32,791 nt of DNA from Hyphomicrobiales bacterium (lineage in GTDB: Bacteria; Pseudomonadota; Alphaproteobacteria; Rhizobiales; JAJFHB01): assembly GCA_021775615.1 (NCBI GenBank), contig JAJFHL010000121.1, positions 1-32,791 of the forward strand, given 5' to 3'. Positions 7,273-15,289 of this stretch are shown piece by piece. A program made the translations under genes and the position numbers. How positions within the stretch are numbered: position 1 is the stretch's first letter; every line of letters begins with the position of its first letter. The notes under the pieces are model-generated. The model searched no databases and was not told the origin of the DNA. It worked only from the letters and a program-made list of their open reading frames with translations.

Positions 7273-8373
7273 TCATCGCTTTGCCAGGCGGCTCAATTGC
7301 GCGTTGGTTTCTGCAACCAGGAGCGCCGTGAGATCGGCCGCCGGCATTTCGCGGATGAGGGAGGCCGACTGCCCGGACCACAACGACATGACGTCGCCAA
7401 CTCTGCTTTCGCCAGCGCCTTTGCGCAGCGGTCCCGTCAAGGACAGTTGTGTCGGAAACGGTGCGGCGTCGGCTTCGAACGGCTCGAACGTGTCCATATA
7501 GGCGTTGCGGAATCCGCGGGCGGGCCTGCCTGAAAACAGCTGTGTCAGCCGCGTGCCATCGTCACGCGCCGATGCGAGCTCTTTGCGGTGTGCCGGATGC
7601 ACATACGCTTCCGGGCAGAGCAGGAAGGCGGTGCCGATCTGTACCGCGGAGGCGCCCAGCGCCAGAGCCGCGGCAATGGTCCGCCCATCGACGATGCCGC
7701 CGGCGGCAATGACCGGCAGGTCGACGGCGGACGTGATTTGCGGCAGCAGCGCGAAGAGGCCAGGCTGTGCCGTCGGATCGGCGCCCTGAAAGGTGCCGCG
7801 GTGGCCGCCGGCCTCAAGCCCCTGGGCGATGATTGCATCGACCCCTTGCGCTTCCAGCCAGCGCGCCTCGCTGACCGTGGTCGCACTGGCGAGTATGACC
7901 GCATCGGTTTCGCGAACCGCCTGATAGAGATCCGGTTCGGGCAACCCGAAGTGAAAGCTCACCACCTTCGGTGAGAGTGTCTTCAGCATGTCCACATGTT
8001 CGGCGCCGAAGGTGGTGAACGGTGCGTGTGGCAGCGGAACCTCGCCGAGCTCCATTTCATCGTACCAAGGCTGCAGCCTGGCCCGCATTGCGGCGCTGCG
8101 GTCTTCGGTTTGCTCCGGCTCGTCGTGGCAGAAGAAATTGGCGTTCAAAGAGCGGTTGCTCGACTTGACGTGCTCCGCGATCTGCGCCCTGGCGTCATCG
8201 ACGCTGCTGGTGCCCAGACCCAGCGACCCGAGACCTCCGGCATTACTGACCGCCGACGAAAGGGCCGGCGTGTTGCCGCCCGCCATGGGCGCCTGAATGA
8301 TCGCGACATCGATCCCGAGGCGGGAGGTCAGCTCGTTCGAAGGCCACATCTTGGAGTTCCCGGCTTGCAACAT
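7273..8373 (-). CDS. Nitronate monooxygenase (2-nitropropane dioxygenase family)
   Basis: A 366-residue FMN-dependent TIM-barrel enzyme that oxidises alkyl nitronates such as propionate 3-nitronate, a detoxification reaction. The N-terminal IIQAPMAGGNTPALSSAVSNAGGLGSLG is the family's FMN-binding start. The central QGLEAGGHRG includes the presumed catalytic His191, and AAGGIVDGRTIAAALALGASAVQIGTAFL is the phosphate-binding strand. It fits the class I bacterial NMO group. The start could instead be the ATG at 8349 (residue 9); neither has a clear ribosome binding site. The DUF1289 gene follows 38 bp downstream on the same strand. Confidence 0.88.
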   Translation of the reverse strand: MLQAGNSKMWPSNELTSRLGIDVAIIQAPMAGGNTPALSSAVSNAGGLGSLGLGTSSVDDARAQIAEHVKSSNRSLNANFFCHDEPEQTEDRSAAMRARLQPWYDEMELGEVPLPHAPFTTFGAEHVDMLKTLSPKVVSFHFGLPEPDLYQAVRETDAVILASATTVSEARWLEAQGVDAIIAQGLEAGGHRGTFQGADPTAQPGLFALLPQITSAVDLPVIAAGGIVDGRTIAAALALGASAVQIGTAFLLCPEAYVHPAHRKELASARDDGTRLTQLFSGRPARGFRNAYMDTFEPFEADAAPFPTQLSLTGPLRKGAGESRVGDVMSLWSGQSASLIREMPAADLTALLVAETNAQLSRLAKR

Positions 8374-8461
8374 TGAAGCGGCATTTGACTGCGGCGGAAC
8401 ATGTGTTGCGGAAAACCGAACTGCAAGCAGAATCTGAACGATGCTATCGGCAATGCGGGGT

Positions 8462-9949
8462 TCAGGCGTTGACCACCAGTGCCGCCGGCTCGGCGGAATA
8501 GATCACCCGGCTGCCGGGAAATTCCGCCACGCCCTCGGTCCCGATACCGACAGCGCTGCGCAACTCGAATGTCCCGTTGTGCAGTTCGACCAGGCCGCGC
8601 ACGATCGGCAGACCGAGACCGGCGCCCTCCTGTGCGGTTTCGTAAGAAAGCGATCCCTGGCCGAACGAGCTGAGCACCCGTGGGATTTCCTCCTGCGGAA
8701 TGCCCGGGCCGGTGTCGCGTACCGACATGTAAACCCCTCCGGCGCGCGTCCTGCCGACACTGAGCACGATCTTGCCTTCAGGCGGTGTGAACTTGATGGC
8801 GTTGGATATGAGGTTCAGCCAGATCTGCCGGATCGCCCGCTCGTCGGCGTGAACCATCGGCAGGTCGGGCTCGAAGTTTTCCAGCACCTCGATGCGTCCT
8901 TCTGCGATCTTCAGAGACAGCAGGCTTCGGCAATCCGAGGCGACGTATTGCAGAGCAACAGCCGTTTCGTGCAGCTGGAACTTGCCGGCTTCGACCCGCG
9001 AGTGATCGAGCACCTGGTTGATCAGCGTCAGGAGATGTTCGCCGGAACGGTGGATGTCGTCGGCATACTCCTTGTAGCAGGGCACCGCGTGCGTGCCCAT
9101 CAGCTCGTCCTTGAGAATCTCCGAAAACCCGAGGATCGCATTCAGCGGGGTCCGCAATTCGTGGCTCATGGTGGCCAGGAAGTGCGATTTCGAGGCGCTT
9201 GCCTGCTCGGCGCGCTTGCGGGCCTCGATGGAATTGACATTGGCCTGTTCGAGTTCCGCGATCAGCGCGTCCTTCTGGGCCCGGTAATCAAGCATCGAAC
9301 GCGCCGTGCTCTGCAGGTTGCTGGCGAGATGCAGGCAATAGACTTCCGCCGCCAGCGCGAAGACGGCCATGGCCCACAGGACGATTTCAGCGCGAATGAT
9401 GGCCTGCATCACGATTGCAAATGTGATCGGCGCCATGCAGGCATAGACAATCAGGGTATAGCTGCTGGCGATCGACATGCGGATCGCGGCGACGATGACC
9501 AGGACCCCGATCACGAAAATATGTTCCAGCGGCCCGCTCGGTCCTGGGGCGACATAGACCAGGGAGGCCCAGGTGGCCGCCATCAGGAATTCAGAGGCCG
9601 CGATCTTGCTGCCCCACTCCCTGACATTCATCTCATGCGGGTCGGCATTGCAGAACTGGCGACACAACGCCAATTGGATCGCCTGTGTCGTTGCAATCGT
9701 CGACAACCACAAGATGACACCCGTGGTTTCCGCCCAGAACATGCAGTAGGCGGCCACGACGAGGGCCAGGATCGGCAGTGCGAATGCGGATTTGAGCTGG
9801 CTGGAAACAAACAGATTGAGAAGTTCGTAGTCGAAGGAAATACCGCCGCTGACGCCGGTCAACCGGGCACGCGCCTCGCGGACATGCGTGCCCATGGTAC
9901 GCGCATCCTCGGCATGCTGCTTGCGTGCATCAAAAGTTGCACCTGTCAT
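8462..9949 (-). CDS. Membrane sensor histidine kinase (PleC/CckA-like architecture)
   Basis: A 495-residue hybrid-less kinase. About six hydrophobic segments lie between residues 52 and 207. A coiled-coil linker (about 220-250) leads to the HisKA domain with H-box FLATMSHELRTPLNAILGFSE, where His263 is the phosphoacceptor. The ATPase domain shows N-box NLISNAIKFTP (379-389), G1 DTGPGIP (412-418) and G2 GAGLGLPI (442-449). No receiver domain and no adjacent response regulator gene are present, so its partner is encoded elsewhere. The integral membrane sensor region resembles those of alphaproteobacterial cell-cycle or polarity kinases, but I cannot assign a specific name. The final 25 residues diverge from the usual end of the ATPase fold. 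Confidence 0.88.
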   Translation of the reverse strand: MTGATFDARKQHAEDARTMGTHVREARARLTGVSGGISFDYELLNLFVSSQLKSAFALPILALVVAAYCMFWAETTGVILWLSTIATTQAIQLALCRQFCNADPHEMNVREWGSKIAASEFLMAATWASLVYVAPGPSGPLEHIFVIGVLVIVAAIRMSIASSYTLIVYACMAPITFAIVMQAIIRAEIVLWAMAVFALAAEVYCLHLASNLQSTARSMLDYRAQKDALIAELEQANVNSIEARKRAEQASASKSHFLATMSHELRTPLNAILGFSEILKDELMGTHAVPCYKEYADDIHRSGEHLLTLINQVLDHSRVEAGKFQLHETAVALQYVASDCRSLLSLKIAEGRIEVLENFEPDLPMVHADERAIRQIWLNLISNAIKFTPPEGKIVLSVGRTRAGGVYMSVRDTGPGIPQEEIPRVLSSFGQGSLSYETAQEGAGLGLPIVRGLVELHNGTFELRSAVGIGTEGVAEFPGSRVIYSAEPAALVVNA

Positions 9950-10141
9950 CGGCGTGACGCCTCATCCCCTGCTGGCCGTGCGGTCGAACGGGAAGCTATC
10001 CCGGCCGTATCCAGTCACTGTGCCTTGTTCTTGGCGGAGACTATGCCTCACAATCTTTAATTTCAGCTTCGTAAAGCTGGTTAAATTTGATCGAAGAAGA
10101 CTGGTTAACTGACTGTTTCAGCGTGTAAAACAGGCTTGATA

Positions 10142-11041
10142 TCAGTCTTTCACGGCCATTTCGAAGAACTTGCCTGTCTGTTCGCCGCCCATGAAGTAGG
10201 CGCTGGCGCCGGACATGTCCGAAATCTCGTCCCAGTGCTTTGCGATATCTTCCGCACTGGGGTTTTCACCGAGAAACGCACCCCGCGCCTCGACGATTTC
10301 AGCCTTTGCGTAAACGCCGGCGCCGGCAGACACGATCACCCCGGTGGGCGCATCGGTGCCGGCCAGATAGATCACCGCCGGAGTAACCCGTTCGGGCGTC
10401 ATGAGCATTTCGGCCTCGGCAGGAAACAGGTCCGAGGTCATGCGCGTGTAGGCCACCGGCGCGACGGCATTGCAGTGAATGTTGTACTTCTGGCCCTCGA
10501 GCTTGAGCGTGTTCATAAGGCCGACAATCGCCAGCTTGGCGGCGCCGTAATTGGACTGGCCGAAGTTGCCGTAGAGCCCGCTTGACGATGTGGTGACGAC
10601 AACACGGCCGTAATTCTGATCGCGCATGATCGGCCAGACCGCCTTGGTCGGCTTCACGGTTCCCATGAGGTGAACATTGAGCACCGCTTCGAAGTCTTCG
10701 ATCGACATGTTCAGAATCGTGCGATCGCGCAGAATTCCGGCATTGTTGACCAGTATGTCGATCCGGCCATAGGCCTCCATGGCGGCGGCGACAAGGTTCT
10801 CCACGCCGGCATCATCGGTGACGCTGGCGCCGTTCGAAATGGCGTCTCCGCCGGAGTCCTTGATTTCCGCCACGACCTTCTCGGCGGCATCGGACGAACC
10901 GCCTGAGCCGTCCACCGCACCCCCCAGATCATTGACAACGACCTGTGCGCCGCGTTTTGCGAACTCCAGGGCGTGGGAGCGCCCAAGGCCGCCGCCTGCG
11001 CCGGTCACAATCGCCACCTTGCCGTCAAAACTGATCGCCAT
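10142..11041 (-). CDS. Short-chain dehydrogenase, MFE-2-like (3-hydroxyacyl-CoA type)
   Basis: A 299-residue NAD(P)-dependent oxidoreductase. The cofactor motif TGAGGGLG is at 13-20, NNAG at 99-102, and the catalytic Ser152, Tyr165 and Lys169 lie in TTSSSGLYGNFGQSNYGAAK. The segment NDLGGAVDGSGGSS after the second strand and the GLYGNFGQ stretch are typical of the dehydrogenase part of peroxisomal multifunctional enzyme type 2. Oxidation of a 3-hydroxyacyl-CoA in a beta-oxidation route is therefore the best guess. No hydratase or acyl-CoA gene is adjacent. The start at 11041 has GAGG 9 bases upstream. The MITE-like element lies in its 5' region (44 bp from the start), so its promoter may be inside or beyond that element. 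Confidence 0.85.
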   Translation of the reverse strand: MAISFDGKVAIVTGAGGGLGRSHALEFAKRGAQVVVNDLGGAVDGSGGSSDAAEKVVAEIKDSGGDAISNGASVTDDAGVENLVAAAMEAYGRIDILVNNAGILRDRTILNMSIEDFEAVLNVHLMGTVKPTKAVWPIMRDQNYGRVVVTTSSSGLYGNFGQSNYGAAKLAIVGLMNTLKLEGQKYNIHCNAVAPVAYTRMTSDLFPAEAEMLMTPERVTPAVIYLAGTDAPTGVIVSAGAGVYAKAEIVEARGAFLGENPSAEDIAKHWDEISDMSGASAYFMGGEQTGKFFEMAVKD

Positions 11042-11084
11042 CTTCTGTCACCTCATTGCTTCATCCCGGCGCGGAACATGAGGG

Positions 11085-11355
11085 TAGGGTCTGTAGTCAT
11101 TACCATGATGAGTTCTGCGTAGGGCGGATGTGGCCGCTGAGAAGGCGGGAAGGTGCAGGAAACCTGGCCGGTTTTCAAGCCTTTCCAACGCCCTCAGGGG
11201 CCACATCCGCCACGCCCTTCGGGTTCGCATAAACCGGCCCATCTGTGGCAAACCTGCCCCTCGAATAGGCGCCGGCCTGTCCTTCGTCGCAGCTTCACCG
11301 CATCTGGGCCGGTTTATTCGAACAGAAGACATCATGGTAATGACTACAGACCCTA
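11085..11355. mobile_element. MITE-like element with perfect 26-bp terminal inverted repeats
   Basis: The left end (11085-11110) begins TAGGGTCTGTAGTCATTACC, and the right end (11330-11355) is its exact 26-bp reverse complement. The outermost TA on each side could be a TA target duplication, as in IS630/Tc1-type insertion, leaving 24-bp ends. Inside are two strong hairpins: GGCGGATGTGGCC (11123-11135) pairs perfectly with 11199-11211, and an 18-of-19 stem pairs 11223-11241 with 11305-11323. No credible protein is encoded. It fits a non-autonomous miniature element and fills most of the 386-bp gap between the divergent SDR and MBL genes. Confidence 0.75.
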
Positions 11356-11427
11356 GTGCCTGTTCTGGTCAAGCGATCGGCGCTATGATTTGGCCGCGGC
11401 TGATCACACACCAGAGACACACGCTCC

Positions 11428-12162
11428 ATGAAAGTTACATTTGCGGGTACGGGCGACGCATTCGGCACCGGCGGACGGTTCAACACCTGCTTTCACGTCG
11501 AAACGGCGGCGCAGACGTTTCTGGTCGATTGCGGTGCGTCGTCACTCGTCGCGCTCAACCGGTTGAACATCGATCTGGCGACGATCCGAACGATATTCAT
11601 CACCCATCTGCATGGCGATCACTTTGGCGGCCTGCCGTTTTTTCTGCTCGACGCTCAGTTCGTTCACAGCCGCGAACTGCCGCTCACCATCGCCGGGCCC
11701 GAAGGCACCGGCGAACGCCTGCGGCAGGCCCAGGAAATTCTGTTTGCCGGCTCTTCAAAAAACAAATGGAAGTTCGATCTCGACATCGTGGAGATGCAAA
11801 CCGGGACTGAGATGGAGGTTCACGGTGTATCCGTAACGTCCTTTGAGATGGATCATTTCTCAGGTGCCCCGTCGCATGCACTGCGCTTTAAATACGACGG
11901 CAAGGTGCTGACCTATTCCGGCGACACCGAGTGGGTCGACGCGCTGGTGCCAGCATCGGCGAATGCCGACCTTTTCATTTGCGAATGCTATGGCCACACG
12001 GGCAGGGCGCCTTTCCATCTCGACCACGAAACCCTGGTGGCCAGGCGCCATCTGTTCACCGCGCGGCGCATCATCGTCACCCATATGGGCTCGACCATGC
12101 TGGAGAACCTGTCCCGGCTGGAGTTCGAGCCGGCCCATGACGGTATGGTTGTCGATGTCTGA
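11428..12162 (+). CDS. Metallo-beta-lactamase-fold hydrolase (RNase Z-like)
   Basis: A 244-residue MBL-fold enzyme. The N-terminal FAGTGDAFGTGGRFNTCF is close to that of RNase Z/ElaC-type proteins. Metal ligands are visible as His60, His62, Asp64 and His65 in THLHGDHFGG, Asp167 in YSGDTEW, and His220 in VTHMGS. It lacks the long exosite arm of true tRNase Z and is shorter than the roughly 300-residue family, so it may be a phosphodiesterase or other hydrolase rather than a tRNA-processing enzyme. It leads a three-gene plus-strand operon; its last 8 bases overlap the uracil-DNA glycosylase start. Confidence 0.85.
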   Translation: MKVTFAGTGDAFGTGGRFNTCFHVETAAQTFLVDCGASSLVALNRLNIDLATIRTIFITHLHGDHFGGLPFFLLDAQFVHSRELPLTIAGPEGTGERLRQAQEILFAGSSKNKWKFDLDIVEMQTGTEMEVHGVSVTSFEMDHFSGAPSHALRFKYDGKVLTYSGDTEWVDALVPASANADLFICECYGHTGRAPFHLDHETLVARRHLFTARRIIVTHMGSTMLENLSRLEFEPAHDGMVVDV

Positions 12163-12772
12163 CGATCTTGAACATCTCTTGCGCGAAATACGCGCCTGCC
12201 GGGCCTGTATCGAAAACCCCGAGCGCAGCCCATTGCCGCACGACCCTTTACCCGTGGTGCAGGCGAAGTCCCGCGCCAGGCTGGTGATCGCGGGACAGGC
12301 GCCTGGAACCCGGGTCCATCGTACCGGCATTCCCTTCAACGATCCGAGCGGCGACCGGCTTCGTGACTGGCTCGGCGTTGACCGCGAGGAATTCTACGAC
12401 GCCGACCGGATCGCCATTGTCCCGATGGGGTTCTGCTTTCCGGGCCTTGACGACAAAGGCGGCGACTTGCCGCCGCGCCGCGAATGCGCGCCCTTGTGGC
12501 GCGCCCGCCTGTTCGAACATCTGACACATGCTGACCTCATTTTGACCATAGGCCAGTATGCGCAGGCATGGCATCTGGGGCCGGCGCGCAAGCGCACAAT
12601 GACGGAAACGGTGCGGAACTGGCGTGAATACGCACAAGGAAGCTTTAATCCGAAAAGCCTACCCTTGCCGCATCCGTCCTGGCGCAACAACGGCTGGCTG
12701 CGGAAAAATCCTTGGTTCGAAGCGGAAGTGCTGCCATTTTTGCGTGACACCGTGAGACAGCTATTGTCCTGA
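12155..12772 (+). CDS. Uracil-DNA glycosylase superfamily protein with Fe-S cysteines
   Basis: A 205-residue protein of the family 4/5-like UDG group that removes uracil or damaged bases from DNA. Four cysteines are spaced like the 4Fe-4S ligands of that group: Cys15 and Cys18 (CRAC), then Cys94 (GFCFPG) and Cys111 (REC). Motif 1 is GQAPGTRVHRTGIPFNDPSG (48-67) and motif 2 is PHPSWRNN. Motif 1 has Gln where typical family 4 enzymes have Glu or Asp, so activity or specificity may differ. The ATG at 12155 overlaps the end of the MBL gene by 8 bases (ATGTCTGA), and its TGA shares one base with the next start, indicating translational coupling. Confidence 0.85.
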   Translation: MSDDLEHLLREIRACRACIENPERSPLPHDPLPVVQAKSRARLVIAGQAPGTRVHRTGIPFNDPSGDRLRDWLGVDREEFYDADRIAIVPMGFCFPGLDDKGGDLPPRRECAPLWRARLFEHLTHADLILTIGQYAQAWHLGPARKRTMTETVRNWREYAQGSFNPKSLPLPHPSWRNNGWLRKNPWFEAEVLPFLRDTVRQLLS

Positions 12773-13758
12773 TGCATCACTTACGCCGCATATTCCTTGT
12801 TGTGCTGTTGATCGGCACGGGACTTGCCGCCGGCTGTTCGCCGCGTCTGCAGGAACTCGGTGCCGCCGATGCCCAGATGACGCTGCGCGATGACGTGGCC
12901 ATCATGCCGGACGGCGTGCGGCTGCCGCTGAAGGTGTGGCGGGCCAAACGGCCGCGCGCAATCGTGCTCGGCGTACACGGCATGAACGACTATTCCAACG
13001 CGTTTGCCATGCCCGGTCCCTGGCTGGCGAAGCACGGCATCACCACTTATGCCTTCGACCAGCGCGGCTTCGGGGAAACCGAGCAGCGTGGGGTTTGGCC
13101 GGGCGCCGACATCATGGCGCAGGACCTGAAGGCGGTTGCGGCGCTGCTGCGCGGCAGGCACCCGCGGCTGCCGCTCTACATCATGGGCGTCAGCATGGGC
13201 GGCGGCGTCACCATGAAGGCCCTGGCAACAGGTCTGGAAGCGGACGGCGCGATCCTGGTCGCGCCCGCCATCTGGGGCTGGCAGGCCATGAACCCGCTCT
13301 ACAAGTCGGCGCTTTGGGTCAGTGCCCACACCATTCCCTGGAAGACCGCCACCGGCAGCGGTCTTGAGATCTGGCCGTCCGACAATATTGAAATGCTGCG
13401 CGCCTTTTCGAAGGATCCGCAGGTCATCAAGGGCACGCGCATCGATGCGGTCTATGGCGTGGTCAACCTGATGGACGATGCCTACAAGGCGGCGCCCGAA
13501 CTCGATACTCCGGTTCTTTATCTTTACGGCAAGGAAGACCAGATTGTGCCGGCCAAGCCGACCTATCAGGTGATGGCGGCCATCACCTCGCACAAGCGGC
13601 TCGCGGTCTATGAGAAGGGCTGGCACATGCTGCTTCGCGACAAACAGCGCGAGCGCGTCTGGCGCGATATCCTCACCTGGATCAGGGACCGCGATGCTCC
13701 CTTGCCATCCGGCGAGGAATACAAACCCGAAGACAAGGTCGCGCAGGCCAGCGAATAA
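12772..13758 (+). CDS. Lipoprotein alpha/beta hydrolase (lysophospholipase-like)
   Basis: A 328-residue serine hydrolase with a lipoprotein signal peptide: basic MHHLRR, a hydrophobic core, then lipobox LAAGC with Cys22 as the lipid-anchored residue. The hydrolase fold has the oxyanion motif GVHGMNDYS (67-75), DQRGFGETE, the nucleophile elbow GVSMGGG with Ser141, an acid in YGKEDQIVP and the histidine in KGWHMLL. It resembles monoglyceride lipase/lysophospholipase (PldB-type) proteins and would act in the periplasm or on a membrane face. The start overlaps the UDG stop (TGATG). It converges with the D-aminoacylase gene with only 3 bases between stops. Confidence 0.88.
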   Translation: MHHLRRIFLVVLLIGTGLAAGCSPRLQELGAADAQMTLRDDVAIMPDGVRLPLKVWRAKRPRAIVLGVHGMNDYSNAFAMPGPWLAKHGITTYAFDQRGFGETEQRGVWPGADIMAQDLKAVAALLRGRHPRLPLYIMGVSMGGGVTMKALATGLEADGAILVAPAIWGWQAMNPLYKSALWVSAHTIPWKTATGSGLEIWPSDNIEMLRAFSKDPQVIKGTRIDAVYGVVNLMDDAYKAAPELDTPVLYLYGKEDQIVPAKPTYQVMAAITSHKRLAVYEKGWHMLLRDKQRERVWRDILTWIRDRDAPLPSGEEYKPEDKVAQASE

Positions 13759-13761
13759 AAT

Positions 13762-15219
13762 TCAATGCGTCAGGAAACGTCCGGGCCGTTCGCCGGTCGG
13801 TTGCGTTCCGCCCCAAACCACAACGCCATTGACGAACACCGTGGAAATGCCATCGGCCGGCTGTTCCGGCTCTTCGAACGATGCGGTGTCCGTCACGGTT
13901 TCCGGATCGAAAAGCACCAGATCGGCATAGGCGCCAACGGCAATCTTGCCGCGATCGCGCAGACCGAATGTTTCCGCCGTGAGGCCGGTCATGCGATGTA
14001 TCGCGTCTTCAAGGTCGAGCAGCTTCTGCTGGCGGACATAACGGTCGAGCACGCGCGGGAAGGTGCCCCACAGACGCGGATGGGGTTTGGTGCCGCCGGG
14101 CAATCCGTCCGACCCCACCATGGCGCCGGGTGAGGAGAGAATGCGCTTCAGGTCGTCTTCGTCCATCTGGAAATAGATGGCCCCGGCCGGATAGAGCCGC
14201 TTCGCAGCCTCAAGCGGCTCGCAATCCCACTCATCCGCAATATCGGCGAGGCGACGCCCCGCCATGTCGGGATGCGGATCGGAATAGGTGATGAGTACGT
14301 CCTCGGACTCGCGGACATACTCCGGCAACAGCGACGTCGAGCTTGCGGTATAGGGATAAACATCGAGCCCGAGCCGCTGATGGGCCCGCGCCGCGGCGAT
14401 CGCCGCCAAGGTTTCGGTGCTGCGGCCGTAGTTCTTCGGGCCGGCGCACTTGTGATGCGATATGACCGTCTGGACACCTGCCGCGCGGCCCGTCTCGATG
14501 GTCTCTTCAACCGCCTCCAGAACATGGTCCCCTTCATCGCGCATGTGGGTGGCGTAGATCGAGCGGTCGAACTCTCGCAACACAGACGCCAGTGCGGTGA
14601 TTTCCTGCGACGGCGCCTCGCGGGCCGGCGGATAGCCAAGCCCGGTGCTCAATCCGATGGCGCCGTCGCGGAGCGCACCGCGCAGTCGTTCCTGCATGTC
14701 GGCCAGTTCGTCGGCGCTCGCGGCCCGCTCCAGATCGTCCTTCATGACATTGACGCGCAAGGAACTGTGGCCGGTGAGGAGCGCCAGATTGAGGGCAGGC
14801 GGTGTGCGCTCGAACCTGTCGCGGTAGGCGCTGACGGTGGGAAACGTGAAGTTCTCTTCGCGCCCCAGGAGCGGGAAGGGCGGTGGCAGCCCGTGTCCGG
14901 TTTCGAACGGCGCCAGGGAGATGCCGCAATTGCCGGCGACGACGGTGGTGACCCCTTGCGATACTTTCATGGCCATGTCGGGGGTGGCAAGTACCGCCCG
15001 GTCGTCATGGGTATGGCAGTCTATGAAGCCCGGCGCCAGCGCCAGTCCGGATCCGTCGATAACCTCGTCGGCCCGCCATCCGGTGCAATCGCCAACGCCG
15101 GTGATCCTGTCGCCGTCCACCGCCACGTCGCCGGCGGTGGATGGGCTGCCGGTGCCATCGACAATGCGTGCGTTTTTGACGAGGAGGCTGCAGCGCTGGT
15201 GAGCGGATGTCTCATTCAT
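13762..15219 (-). CDS. N-acyl-D-amino-acid deacylase (D-aminoacylase)
   Basis: A 485-residue amidohydrolase that hydrolyses N-acyl-D-amino acids. Family marks are GFIDCHTHDDR with metal ligands His69 and His71, the D-aminoacylase-type cysteine in GNCGIS (Cys98), TGLGYPP, YATHMRDEGD, ISHHKC, and the aspartate loop MVGSDGLPGGTKPHPRLWGTFPRVL. Length matches D-aminoacylases (about 480-500). Which D-amino acid is preferred is not readable. It is separated by 70 bp from the permease gene upstream of the D-aminoacylase start; both are on the minus strand, but the permease lies upstream in transcription order only as a neighbour of the arsenic-type operon and a functional link is not evident. Confidence 0.9.
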   Translation of the reverse strand: MNETSAHQRCSLLVKNARIVDGTGSPSTAGDVAVDGDRITGVGDCTGWRADEVIDGSGLALAPGFIDCHTHDDRAVLATPDMAMKVSQGVTTVVAGNCGISLAPFETGHGLPPPFPLLGREENFTFPTVSAYRDRFERTPPALNLALLTGHSSLRVNVMKDDLERAASADELADMQERLRGALRDGAIGLSTGLGYPPAREAPSQEITALASVLREFDRSIYATHMRDEGDHVLEAVEETIETGRAAGVQTVISHHKCAGPKNYGRSTETLAAIAAARAHQRLGLDVYPYTASSTSLLPEYVRESEDVLITYSDPHPDMAGRRLADIADEWDCEPLEAAKRLYPAGAIYFQMDEDDLKRILSSPGAMVGSDGLPGGTKPHPRLWGTFPRVLDRYVRQQKLLDLEDAIHRMTGLTAETFGLRDRGKIAVGAYADLVLFDPETVTDTASFEEPEQPADGISTVFVNGVVVWGGTQPTGERPGRFLTH

Positions 15220-15289
15220 GATGTTTGTCCGGCGTAGACTGCGGGGTATGCAAATCTACGCCGGACGCAAGCCGTGCGGCAACGTCCAA

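Noticed and set aside
8441-10060. 539-codon open frame on the plus strand opposite the histidine kinase
   Set aside because: Its translation shows no recognisable domain, is rich in Arg, Gln, Asp and His, and lies antisense to a clear kinase with all motifs. Long antisense frames are common at this GC content.
10064-10079. Hairpin CAGCTT-CGTA-AAGCTG between the SDR and kinase genes
   Set aside because: The stem is short and no T-run follows on either strand, so a terminator call is not supported.
10056-10109. TTAA motifs before the kinase gene as CtrA boxes
   Set aside because: Three TTAA words occur, but none has the 7-base spacing of a full CtrA site, so the match is no better than chance in an AT-rich gap.
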